Shown in pieces: positions 27,397 through 35,125 of a DNA stretch of 64,000 bases. The translations under genes were made by a program, and so were the position numbers. A model generated the notes under the pieces. The model ran no database searches, was not told the DNA's origin, and saw only the letters and a program-made list of their open reading frames with translations. Location of the stretch: NCBI RefSeq assembly GCF_001854805.1, contig NZ_MBLO01000267.1:37641-101640 (forward strand), read 5' to 3'. How positions within the stretch are numbered: the stretch's first letter is position 1; each line of letters starts with the position of its first letter. Source of the DNA: Pseudofrankia coriaricola (lineage in GTDB: Bacteria > Actinomycetota > Actinomycetes > Frankiales > Frankiaceae).

Positions 27397-29148
27397 TCAG
27401 AACATCGTGTTGTCGTTGGCGGCGGTCTCCGGCACGTCCTGCACGGCATCCCAGTGCTCGACGATCTTTCCGTCCCTGACCCGGAAGAGGTCGATGACCG
27501 CCCGGCCGCGCTCGCCCGGGGTCTCGACGTAGTGGCTGTGGACGGCCACCAGGTCACCCTCGGCGATGATCCGCTTCGGGGTGATCGTCAGCTGCGGGAG
27601 CTGCTCGAAGTACGCACCCGCTCCGGCCTTCACGCCAGCCACGCCGTCGGGGAAGTTCGGGCTGTGCTGGTGGTATTCGGGGCCCACGTAGGTGTCGATG
27701 GCGGCCAGGTCCTTGCCGACCAGGAGCTGGTCGACGAACGCGGTGACCAGCTTCTTGTTGTAGGCGGTGAACCACCGCTCCCCTGGCACCTCGACCTGCG
27801 GCCGGGAGAGGGTGGAGAACATGTCGTTGCCGTTGGCCGTGGTCGCCGGCACCTCCTGGAGGATGTCCCAGTGCTCGGCAATCTTCCCTTCCTGGAAGCG
27901 GAAGATGTCGAAGACGGCCATCCCGGGGGTACCGGGGACCAGGACGCCACTGGAGTGCAGGAGCACCAGGTCGCCCTCCGACAGGACCCGCAGGACGTCG
28001 AACGTGGCGTCCGGGAACTGCGCTCGCATGCCGGCGCCGAACGCCTTCATGGCCTCGGGGCCGTCAGGGGCCAGCGGGTTGTGCTGGATGTAGTCCGGCC
28101 GCACGTGGCGCTCGACGACGGCCGTGTCGCCCCCGTCGAACACGGTCCTGAGGACTTGGGCGGCGATCTGCGTCTTCACCGTCCCCTCCACGGTCAGCAC
28201 GATCTTGCCGGTGGTGCGGCCGGTCTCGCCCAGGGCGTGGGCCCTGGCGGCCTCGGCGAGCGGGAAGGTGGCCTCGACGTGCGCGCGCAGGGCGCCGGCT
28301 TCGACCAGGTCGGCGATGGCTTGCATGCCGACGCGGTCGGCCTCGACGAGGAGGATCTCGAAGCGGATGCCCCGCTCGGCGATGTCCGCCAGCTCGTCGG
28401 GGCCGACGGGCACCGGAAGGATCGAGACGAGGGTGCCTCCCGGGCGCAGCACCGCGAGGGAGCGGGCGCGGGCGGCGCCGTCCAGCGAGACCGAGTCGAG
28501 GACCACGTCGACGTCCTTGACGGCCTCGGCGATGTCGACCGTGTGGTAATCGATGGTCTCGTCCACTCCCAGGGAACGCAGGAAGCCGTGCTTGGCGGCA
28601 CTGGCGGTGCCGATGACGTACGCGCCACGGGACTTGGCGATCTGGACGGCAAGATGGCCGACGCCGCCGGCCGCCGCGTGGATGAGGACCCGCTGCCCGG
28701 GCTGGACATCGGCGGTGTCGACGAGCGCCTGGTAGGCGGTCAGGGCCGCGAGCGGCAGGGCGCCGGCCTGGACGTGGTCGATACCGGCGGGCTTGTGGAC
28801 GAAGGCGCGGGCGGGGGCGGTCACGTACTCGGCGTGGGAGCCGACCCCGTGGGGGTAGGGCAGCATGCCGAAGACCTCGTCACCCGGCTTGAACAGGGTG
28901 ACGCCGCTGCCGACGGCCGCGACGACTCCGGAGACGTCCCAACCAAGAACGAGGGGCAGGCGGTCGACGGTCATGGCCTGGGCGCGGTTCCACCAGTCGG
29001 TCGGATTGACGCCGGCCGCACGGACGGCGATCAGGATCTCACTCACCCCGGGCTCGGGCCGGGGCAGTTCGACCTCCTTGAGCACCTCGGGGGAACCGTG
29101 GACGTCCTGTCGGATGGCGCGCATCGTGGCGGTACTGGGATTCGTCAT
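27397..29148 (-). CDS. Quinone oxidoreductase fused to two SnoaL domains (copy C)
   Basis: A 583-residue fusion. Residues about 1-325 are a zinc-free NADPH:quinone-oxidoreductase-type MDR domain: PLVLGWDVSGVVAAVG, KPGDEVFGMLPYP, the nucleotide loop IHAAAGGVGHLAVQIAKSRG and the ITDYH-like TIDYHTVDIAEAV. Residues about 330-450 and 460-583 are two SnoaL/NTF2-like domains, each with QHNP or QHSP and a GKI(A/V)EHWD motif. The ATG at 29148 (MTNPSTATMRAI) matches the other copies. The fusion suggests that the reduced enone or quinone product is handed to a cyclase- or isomerase-like pocket, but no substrate is visible. Preceded by the TGGCA-N4-TGCCA palindrome and followed by a strong terminator. 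Confidence 0.88.
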   Translation of the reverse strand: MTNPSTATMRAIRQDVHGSPEVLKEVELPRPEPGVSEILIAVRAAGVNPTDWWNRAQAMTVDRLPLVLGWDVSGVVAAVGSGVTLFKPGDEVFGMLPYPHGVGSHAEYVTAPARAFVHKPAGIDHVQAGALPLAALTAYQALVDTADVQPGQRVLIHAAAGGVGHLAVQIAKSRGAYVIGTASAAKHGFLRSLGVDETIDYHTVDIAEAVKDVDVVLDSVSLDGAARARSLAVLRPGGTLVSILPVPVGPDELADIAERGIRFEILLVEADRVGMQAIADLVEAGALRAHVEATFPLAEAARAHALGETGRTTGKIVLTVEGTVKTQIAAQVLRTVFDGGDTAVVERHVRPDYIQHNPLAPDGPEAMKAFGAGMRAQFPDATFDVLRVLSEGDLVLLHSSGVLVPGTPGMAVFDIFRFQEGKIAEHWDILQEVPATTANGNDMFSTLSRPQVEVPGERWFTAYNKKLVTAFVDQLLVGKDLAAIDTYVGPEYHQHSPNFPDGVAGVKAGAGAYFEQLPQLTITPKRIIAEGDLVAVHSHYVETPGERGRAVIDLFRVRDGKIVEHWDAVQDVPETAANDNTMF

Positions 29149-29184
29149 GCGTCCACCGTCGCTGTCCGCGACCCCCAAGCACCA

Positions 29185-29198
29185 TGGCATGAATGCCA
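29185..29198. promoter_or_regulatory. Palindrome TGGCA-N4-TGCCA, copy C
   Basis: TGGCATGAATGCCA, 36 bp upstream of the fusion gene. Next to it the sequence TTTTCAACGGGATTCTGCCA still resembles the stretch before the intact glxA start, but the reading frame that followed is gone. The operator has survived the loss of its neighbouring regulator. Confidence 0.6.
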
Positions 29199-29448
29199 AT
29201 TTTCAACGGGATTCTGCCACTACGTAAGTCGTCGATTCGGTGTCGGCCACACCCAGGCTCGCCGCGTTCGGCAACTGCCGGTCTACTTCACCGGGCGATG
29301 CCTTTCATGGCGTGATGCAGAACCGGTGGGGCCGGCACTCCGAGCCCGACCGGTCGACCCCCGCCTTGCCCGGCCACGTCCTGACCTTCGGTCGCACCTG
29401 ATCATTTGAACCATCGGCCTTCTGGAGGGAGCCGACGCGTGAAAAGCA

Positions 29449-29489
29449 GTGCTCAGGGTTCCGGTGTCTGTCGCCGGAACCCTGAGCAC
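29449..29489. terminator. Hairpin terminator, complete copy
   Basis: A perfect 16-bp stem: GTGCTCAGGGTTCCGG (29449-29464) pairs with 29474-29489 over a 9-nt loop. Directly downstream of the SnoaL fragment. The equivalent place after the gene at 19947 keeps only 7 bp of the left arm, so this copy shows the original terminator. Confidence 0.7.
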
Positions 29490-29899
29490 GTCGTCGTCAG
29501 AACATGGTGTTGCCGTTGGCGGAACTCTCCGGCACCTCCTGCACGGCGTCCCAGTGCTCGACGATCCTTCCGTCCCGCACCCGGAAGAGGTCCACGACGG
29601 CCTGGCCACGCGTGCCCGGCGTGTCGACGTAGTTGCTGTGAACGGCCACCAAGTCACCCTCGGCGACGATCCGCTTCGGGATGATCTGCAGCTGCGGGAA
29701 CTGTGTGAAGTAGGCGCCCAGCCCGGTCTTCACACCTGCCACGCCGTCGGGGATGTTCGGATTGTGCTGGTCATACTCGGGGCCCACGTACGCGTCGATG
29801 GCGGACAGGTCCTTCGTCACCAGGAGCCGGTCGACGAACGCGGTGACCAGCTTCTTGTTGTACGCGGTGAGCCACGCCGGACCCGGCGCCTCGGTCCGC
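29458..29899. repeat. 442-bp perfect direct repeat, copy 2
   Basis: Identical to 19908-20349. It holds the terminator loop and the C-terminal SnoaL domain. Identity ends sharply at 29899/20349, after which the two flanks are unrelated. Confidence 0.95.
29497..29899 (-). pseudogene. SnoaL-domain fragment
   Basis: The last 133 codons of the secreted SnoaL protein, identical to 19947-20349 (from TEAPGPAWLTAYNKK to ESSANGNTMF). The frame is open upstream into unrelated sequence up to 30105, but no signal peptide or first domain is present, so it is a fragment without its own start. Confidence 0.85.
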
Positions 29900-30109
29900 A
29901 CCGCAGAGATCGGCCGCTCGTGCTCCTGCCAATGCAGCACATCCTCAGCCCGAGCCCGATGCAGCAGATCCTGCCCCCGCGCCATCCGATCCGCCCGACG
30001 CGGCCCCTTCGTCGCCCCGCGCGCCTCGGCGGCAACCTGCCAGTACTGGCTGCCATCCCCTTCCGCACCAGCGGCTTTCGGCCGACTCCGGAACCGGCGG
30101 TGCACCGTC

Positions 30110-30256
30110 CGAATCGACCAGCTGCATGCTGAGGCCTACCGAGACGACCCGCGCAACGCAGGTTCTGTCGCGCCTGGTTCAGTGATCACCACATTCGGAG
30201 ACCTTGTCGCGGCTGGGCTCGATCCCTCGCTGGTGGCTCACGGCGCGCCCGTCTGA
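30110..30256 (+). pseudogene. Unrecognised 3' gene fragment
   Basis: The frame ending at TGA 30254-30256 reads VRIDQLHAEAYRDDPRNAG, then GSVITTFGDLVAAGLDPSLV. It has the composition of a real protein and its stop codon sits in the left arm of a strong terminator, both signs of a genuine gene end. I do not know the family. Upstream (29900-30110) there is no continuing sequence that I recognise in any frame. Confidence 0.3.
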
Positions 30257-30284
30257 CGCCTCGCCCCTCGCGGGGCCGGACATC
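30245..30284. terminator. Bidirectional hairpin terminator
   Basis: GCGCCCGTCTGA (30245-30256) pairs perfectly with 30273-30284; an inner GCCCC/GGGGC stem strengthens it. On the plus strand it is followed by CTTTCC. It separates a plus-strand gene fragment from the superoxide dismutase gene ending at 30308. Confidence 0.6.
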
Positions 30285-30307
30285 AGACGGGCGCCTTTCC
30301 GTGCATG

Positions 30308-30909
30308 TCAGGCGGGCTTGGCCGCGGTGTAGCGGGTGGCCACGTCGGCCCAGTTGACGATGTCCCACAGGGCGGTGACGTAGTCGGCCTTGACGTTCTT
30401 GTACTGTAGGTACCAGGCCTGCTCCCAGGCGTCGAAGACGAGCAGCGCGGTGTTGCCGATGCCGACGTTGCTCTGGTGGTCGTAGACCTGCTCGACGAGG
30501 AGACGGCCGGAGAGCTGGTCGTAGGCGAGCACGCCCCAGCCGGACCCCTGGACCGTGGTGGTTGCCGCGGTGAGCTGCGCCTTGAAGCCGTCGAAGGACC
30601 CGAAAGACGCGTCGATGGCGTCGGCGAGCGCGCCGTCGGGCTTGTCGCCGCCGTCTGGGACAGGTTCTGCGTGTAGATCGAGTGCAGGATGTGTCCGGAG
30701 ACGTTGAACGCCAAGGTCTTCTCCAGCCCGACGATCGCGGCGAAGTCGCCCTTCTCCCGTGCTTCGGTGAGCTTGTCCAGGGTGGTGTTGGCTCCGGCGA
30801 CGTAGGTCGCGTGGTGCTTGTCGTGGTGCAGTTCCAGGATCTCCCCCGAGATCGCCGGTTCCAGGTCGGCGTAGTCGTAGGGAAGATCCGGCAGGTTGTA
30901 GATCGCCAC
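30308..30909 (-). pseudogene. Fe/Mn superoxide dismutase, frameshifted
   Basis: A manganese/iron superoxide dismutase in two frames. From GTG 30909 the first frame gives [15 protein letters not shown], the ligand segment LELHHDKHH (His28) and [12 protein letters not shown] (His76). Near 30660 one base appears missing; the next frame gives [16 protein letters not shown] and then [19 protein letters not shown] to the end [13 protein letters not shown]. The usual D-x-W-E-H metal motif reads [14 protein letters not shown] here, so the last metal-ligand His is replaced by Gln. The frameshift and the lost ligand both argue that it no longer works. Confidence 0.8.
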
Positions 30910-30970
30910 GATGCGGCCTCGCGGTCTGCCGTTTCGACGAGCTCCAGAAGGGCGGCCAACAGGCTCTAGG

Positions 30971-31678
30971 CTAGGACGCAAGGAACGGCGCGTACCGACT
31001 GTCGAACGCCAGGTGGAGCTGGGATCGCACAGCGCGAGCGAGGTCATCTGCCAGCACTTCGTCGGCCCCGCTCTCCAGACCGTCGAGCACCTGGGAGACG
31101 ACGTCTCGAGGGGAGGCCTTCGGGGCGTCGACGCCTGAAGTCATGTCAGTGTCGACGTAACCCATGTGCACGCCGAGCACCTGTACACCGCGTGGGCGAA
31201 GCTCCAGACGCATTGCCTCGGTTGCGCTCCACAGCGCGGCCTTCGAGGCGCTGTAGCTCTGTCCGACGGCGAGCCACGCCAGCACCGACGCCACGTTCAC
31301 TACCGCGCCGGACCTCTCGACCACACCGTCGATGAACGCAGAGGTCACCGCCAGCGGCCCCAGGAAGTTGACCTCCAGCTCTCGCCGCAGTTTGGTGGTA
31401 TCAGGCTCGAGAACTGAGGTGGGCGTGCTGATTCCTGCGTTGTTGACCACGATGCTCACGTCCGATGCCACACCGGCGGCCCGACGGATCGACTCGGGAT
31501 CAGTGACGTCAAGTTGTAGCGCCACGACTCGCGGGTCACGGCTGTCTATCGATCTCGGGTCTCGCGCCCCCGCGAATATCTTCGCGACTCCACGCTCGGT
31601 CAGCTGGGCGACGAACTCACGTCCCAGGCCGCGGTTGGCTCCGGTGACGAGAACAACCCGGTCGTCAAGTCTGGTCAC
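30971..31678 (-). CDS. Short-chain dehydrogenase/reductase
   Basis: A 235-residue SDR. Cofactor loop [16 protein letters not shown] (about residues 11-26), [15 protein letters not shown], the catalytic Ser in [10 protein letters not shown] and YSASKAAL. The C-terminal region ([13 protein letters not shown]) is typical of small carbonyl-reductase-like SDRs. Substrate unknown. It lies alone between a broken superoxide dismutase and transposon debris, with no partner gene. Confidence 0.88.
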   Translation of the reverse strand: MTRLDDRVVLVTGANRGLGREFVAQLTERGVAKIFAGARDPRSIDSRDPRVVALQLDVTDPESIRRAAGVASDVSIVVNNAGISTPTSVLEPDTTKLRRELEVNFLGPLAVTSAFIDGVVERSGAVVNVASVLAWLAVGQSYSASKAALWSATEAMRLELRPRGVQVLGVHMGYVDTDMTSGVDAPKASPRDVVSQVLDGLESGADEVLADDLARAVRSQLHLAFDSRYAPFLAS

Positions 31679-31879
31679 GCATTTCTCCTTACACAGCTAG
31701 TGCTCCGGTTGTCGCGGATGCGACAGACCACGAAACGGGAAATCCTTCTTGGGCAGGCGGCAGGCCCGGGACCGGAAGCGTTGGCAGAGATCGACTAGCG
31801 TCCTGAATCTCAATTTCCGGGTTCATCATAGAATATCAAGCTGTTCGTCGGGGAGCGTTCCTGCGCCTCTTGGAAATGG

Positions 31880-32026
31880 CGGACGCCTCGGTGCATGCCG
31901 GCTACGACCTGCGCCTGGTCCTGGACAACTGGGCCACCCACAGGGCCGAGCCGATGAAGAGCTGGCTGCTGCGCTCCTGCGTCCACCCGGCCTCACCTCC
32001 CGGATGAACCTCGTGCAACGCTGAAC
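31880..32026 (+). pseudogene. IS630-type transposase remnant
   Basis: YDLRLVLDNWATHRAEPMKSW resembles the second catalytic Asp region of IS630/Tc1 transposases (LHLVxDNYxTHKTPxVxxWL), and a neighbouring frame ends with MNLVQR, like the MNLVERWF that follows in the family. Only about 50 codons are left, with frame breaks. Confidence 0.6.
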
Positions 32027-32129
32027 TGGTCAGTCCTGACACTCGCGGTTCCCCGCACACCAACCCAGAAAGGGCTTGGCGTGCGGGGTGGTTTGAGGAC
32101 TGCTGGCCGGCTGGGGAACCTGATGTTAC

Positions 32130-32420
32130 CGCGTTGACACGAGGGATCGTCAGGCACCGGATTGCGGCGAGGAAGCAGAGCCCGCCGGCCGTGATCCAAG
32201 CCACCAAGTAGTCGCCATGCACCTGCCGGACCCAGTCAGCGTACGACGCGGCGACGCCTGCGCCAACCATGTGGCTCGCAAAAACCCATCCGAACACAAC
32301 GCCCGACCGTTCGAGGCCGAAATGAACGCGACACAGCGCGACCGTCGGTGGCACGGTCGCCACCCAGTCCAGTCCGTAACAGACCACGAAGACGATGAGC
32401 GACGGATGCAGCCACATCAG
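32130..32420 (-). pseudogene. MFS transporter, C-terminal remnant
   Basis: FVVCYGLDWVATVPPTVALC, RVHFGLERSGVVFGWVFA, SHMVGAGVAASYADWVRQ and AWITAGGLCFLAAIRCLTI form the last helices of a major facilitator permease. The first two thirds are missing upstream and the frame runs into unrelated sequence downstream. Confidence 0.65.
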
Positions 32421-32676
32421 CGTCTGATCGGCGTCGCTTCGTGTGGGCGCCGAGTTTGGGTTTGCACGGCATCAGGCGAACCTCCTCTTTCGCCACGTCT
32501 TTAGCTCGACGCAGTCGGGCGCGGGGGGAGCCAGCCTCGTCTACGGCGGTGTGTTGTTCCGTGCCCAGCCGGCGTTCTCCGAGGATCCGCAGTGGCGCAC
32601 GCTTGGCCGGTGGGATCAGGTGCTTGAGCCCCACTACGCAACTGCCGGCGCGCAGCCGAGGCAGGGCCGACGTCGG

Positions 32677-33681
32677 TCACGCGTTGGTCCTGTGGGTGAC
32701 GACGATCTTTCCACTGGCTCGGCCTTGCTCAACGTAGGCCATGGCGTCCAGCGTCTGATCGAAGGCGAACGTCCGATCAAGGACGGGGCGGAGCGTTCCG
32801 CCGTCGTACAGGGGCGCCAGCTTCGCGAGCTGAGCTCCGTCGGCGCGCATAAAGAAGAACGAGTAATGCACGCCGAGCTTCTTGGCCTGCTTGGCGATCT
32901 TGCGGCTCATGATTGCCATAACCGGTTTGAGGAGGGGCTGGCCGATCTGCGAAGCGAAGCCGGGATCGGGCGGCCCCACCACGCTGATTGCGAGTCCGCC
33001 GCGCTTGAGTACGGTCAGCGACTTCTCCAGGTTGGTACCGCCGAGCGAATCCAGTACGACGTCGTAGCCGGCGAGAATCTCGGCGAAGTCCTGCTTGGTG
33101 TAGTCGATGACCTCGTCGGCACCGAGGTCGCGAACCTTTTCGATGTCCTTGGTGTGGGCGGTTGTCGCCACATACGCACCGAGGTGTTTGGCGACCTGGA
33201 CAACCGTCGATCCCAAGCCTCCTCCGCCGGCGTGGATGAGAACCTTGTGCCCCGGCTCCATCCCGGCGAGGTCGACCAGGGCCTGCCATGCCGCGAGGGC
33301 AACCAGCGGAACTGCGGCGGCCTCCTCGAATGACAGTGCTGTGGGCTTCAAGGCCACGTCGCCTTCGTCGATCGCGATGAACTCCGCGAACGTGCCGATG
33401 CGCAGGTCGCGCGGTCGGGCGTAGACCTCGTCGCCGACCTTGAACTCGCGGACGGAGGCACCTGTTTCCGTCACGACTCCCGCGACATCGTGGCCGAGCG
33501 CGAAGGGTGTCTTGTACTTCAGGAGCTGCTTGAACTCGCCGTCACGGACCATCTTGTCGAGCGGGTTAACGCTGGCCGCGACGACCTGGACGAGCACGTC
33601 GTGGTCACCCGCGGTCGGTCTCGCTACGTCCACGGCTCTGAGGCCGCCTTTGCCGTAGGACTCGACGACGAACGCCTTCAT
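32677..33681 (-). CDS. NADP-dependent MDR oxidoreductase (quinone reductase-like)
   Basis: A 334-residue medium-chain reductase without zinc ligands. N-terminal MKAFVVESYGKGGLRAVD, PFALGHDVAGVVTETG, the nucleotide loop IHAGGGGLGSTVVQVAKHLG, DLGADEVIDYTKQDF and the C-terminal YVEQGRASGKIVV, typical of zinc-free enone/quinone reductases. The open frame extends to 34200, but the ATG at 33681 follows AAGGAAGG. The upstream extension is the remnant of an acyl-CoA ligase. Together with the hydrolase at 33981 it may form a small detoxification pair. Confidence 0.9.
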   Translation of the reverse strand: MKAFVVESYGKGGLRAVDVARPTAGDHDVLVQVVAASVNPLDKMVRDGEFKQLLKYKTPFALGHDVAGVVTETGASVREFKVGDEVYARPRDLRIGTFAEFIAIDEGDVALKPTALSFEEAAAVPLVALAAWQALVDLAGMEPGHKVLIHAGGGGLGSTVVQVAKHLGAYVATTAHTKDIEKVRDLGADEVIDYTKQDFAEILAGYDVVLDSLGGTNLEKSLTVLKRGGLAISVVGPPDPGFASQIGQPLLKPVMAIMSRKIAKQAKKLGVHYSFFFMRADGAQLAKLAPLYDGGTLRPVLDRTFAFDQTLDAMAYVEQGRASGKIVVTHRTNA

Positions 33682-33689
33682 CTCAACCT

Positions 33690-33915
33690 TCCTTGGGGGT
33701 GGCGCACTGTTGGTGGGGAGTGCGCGGAGTGTGGACTTGGCCACCTTGCCGACGGCGTTGCGTGGGAGCGACTCCATCACGTGGATCGCAATGGTCGCTT
33801 GTAGCCGCCGAGGCTGCGCGCGCAGTGCTGGAGCAAGGCGTCTGGGTCGACGGTCTGGCCAAGGCCGGGCTGGACGATCCGGTGCCCACAGGTTGCGGCG
33901 GGCGCACGGTCCGGC
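33690..33915 (-). pseudogene. Acyl-CoA synthetase, C-terminal remnant
   Basis: The end of an AMP-forming ligase in two frames: one reads GQTVDPDALLQHCARSLGGYKRP, kept here as GQTVDPDALLQ and GGYKRP, the other HVMESLPRNAVGKVAKSTLR. These are the lysine-motif (A10) region and preceding strands of acyl-CoA ligases. The rest of the gene is absent. The fragment sits between the hydrolase and reductase genes, both intact. Confidence 0.75.
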
Positions 33916-33980
33916 GGGCGGCACCGCCAGAATCTTGGCCAGCATCGCCGTAGCGGCGGGCGGGAAACCACCTCCCTCGA

Positions 33981-34850
33981 CTACCGCTGGAGGAATTCGA
34001 GGGCCTTTTCGACGAACTGCCCGTGGAACTGGAAGATGCCGCCGTGGCCGGCGTCGGGGTAGATCACCAGCTCGCTGTCTGGTAGGCGGCGAGCCAGGTC
34101 GGCCGAGTTCTTCGTCGGCACCATCCTGTCGCTCTCGCCGTTCGCGACGAGCACGGGCTGGTGAATGACGGAGAGGTCGGACGGCTGCTCCAGTCCCCAC
34201 CGGTGGATGGCCTTGAGCTGCGCGCCGTAGGACCTGAGGGAGATTGCCTTGTCCCGGTTCTCGGTGCGTTCCTTCAGGCGGGCCAGGAACTCCTTGCCTG
34301 CCCGACGCCCGTCGGGAGTCCTGGTGAAGAAAAGGAACTGCTTCGGGTCCTGCAACGTGAGCAGTCCCCGGACGGTGTCCAGATGCGACAGTCTGGTGAC
34401 GTTCTTGATGCCCTCGCCGCCGGCGGGCCCCGTGCCCGCAATGATCATCTTGCGGACGAGCTGCGGCTCGTCCCGAGCGATAACCTGGGCGATCATACCG
34501 CCCATGGAGAAGCCGAGCAGGTCGACCTTGTCCAGACCCAGCGCCCGGATGAACATGACGGCATCCTCGGCCATCGCCTGGATGGTGTTCGGCGTCGAGC
34601 CGGTGGACGCGCCGACGCCCCGGTTGTCGAACGTGATGACCCGGTGTCTCGTGGCGATGCCGTCGACGACCCGAGGGTCCCAGTTGTCGAGGACCGCGGC
34701 CAGGTGGGTCAGAAAGACCACCGGGACGCCGGTCTCCGGGCCGAGCTCGCGGTAGGCGAAACCCACGCCACCGGCGGAGACGGTCCGGGTCTGCGCGTTC
34801 TTGAACGACGTCACCACGTCGTACCGCACCCTTTGTCCATTATTATTCAT
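33981..34850 (-). CDS. Alpha/beta hydrolase
   Basis: A 289-residue alpha/beta hydrolase. Oxyanion region FLTHLAAVLDNWDP, nucleophile elbow GFSMGGMIAQ (Ser about residue 113), acid NGESDRMVP and catalytic His in YPDAGHGGIFQF. The pattern is that of small esterases/epoxide-hydrolase relatives such as non-haem peroxidase-like hydrolases; the substrate is unknown. The ATG at 34850 lies a good distance after AAAAGGG; the ATG at 34856 is an alternative. Remnants of two related genes lie at 25523 and 34905. Confidence 0.9.
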   Translation of the reverse strand: MNNNGQRVRYDVVTSFKNAQTRTVSAGGVGFAYRELGPETGVPVVFLTHLAAVLDNWDPRVVDGIATRHRVITFDNRGVGASTGSTPNTIQAMAEDAVMFIRALGLDKVDLLGFSMGGMIAQVIARDEPQLVRKMIIAGTGPAGGEGIKNVTRLSHLDTVRGLLTLQDPKQFLFFTRTPDGRRAGKEFLARLKERTENRDKAISLRSYGAQLKAIHRWGLEQPSDLSVIHQPVLVANGESDRMVPTKNSADLARRLPDSELVIYPDAGHGGIFQFHGQFVEKALEFLQR

Positions 34851-34904
34851 GAGCATGTCCCTTTTGTCATGTTCTGCGAACGTGGGGCGCCACACCCACT
34901 CGCC

Positions 34905-35120
34905 GCCCCAGGAGAGAACGGAAAAACCTCCGCGGGGAAGAGGTCGACCTGGGCGACGAACTCGTCAATGTGCTGGAACAGGAGGCATGGCCAGCGTCGC
35001 GGTAGGCGGCGAATGTGGAGTCGGGGACCTGCTCGACCGCCCTGTAGGAGGCGACGGCGGGGATCACCACGTCGTGGATCCCGTTGGCATACGGGACCGG
35101 CTGGCTGATCGCCCGCAACT
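34905..35120 (-). pseudogene. Second alpha/beta hydrolase remnant
   Basis: Immediately upstream of the intact hydrolase, two minus-strand frames read AISQPVPYANGIHDVVIP and VPDSTFAAYRDAGHA, then CLLFQHIDEFVAQVDLFPAE. This is the acid-to-histidine end of a related hydrolase (compare YPDAGHGGIFQFHGQF). Frameshifted after the His, N-terminal part missing. Confidence 0.65.
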
Positions 35121-35125
35121 CGCAC

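Noticed and set aside
27454-29409. Very long plus-strand frame opposite the fusion gene, with similar ones at 21296 and 37367
   Set aside because: Typical GC-rich antisense shadows; no family motif and no ribosome site, while the opposite strand has clear domains.
29900-30105. Possible transposase-like minus-strand segment beyond the repeat
   Set aside because: Arg/Ala-rich frame without any motif I can name.
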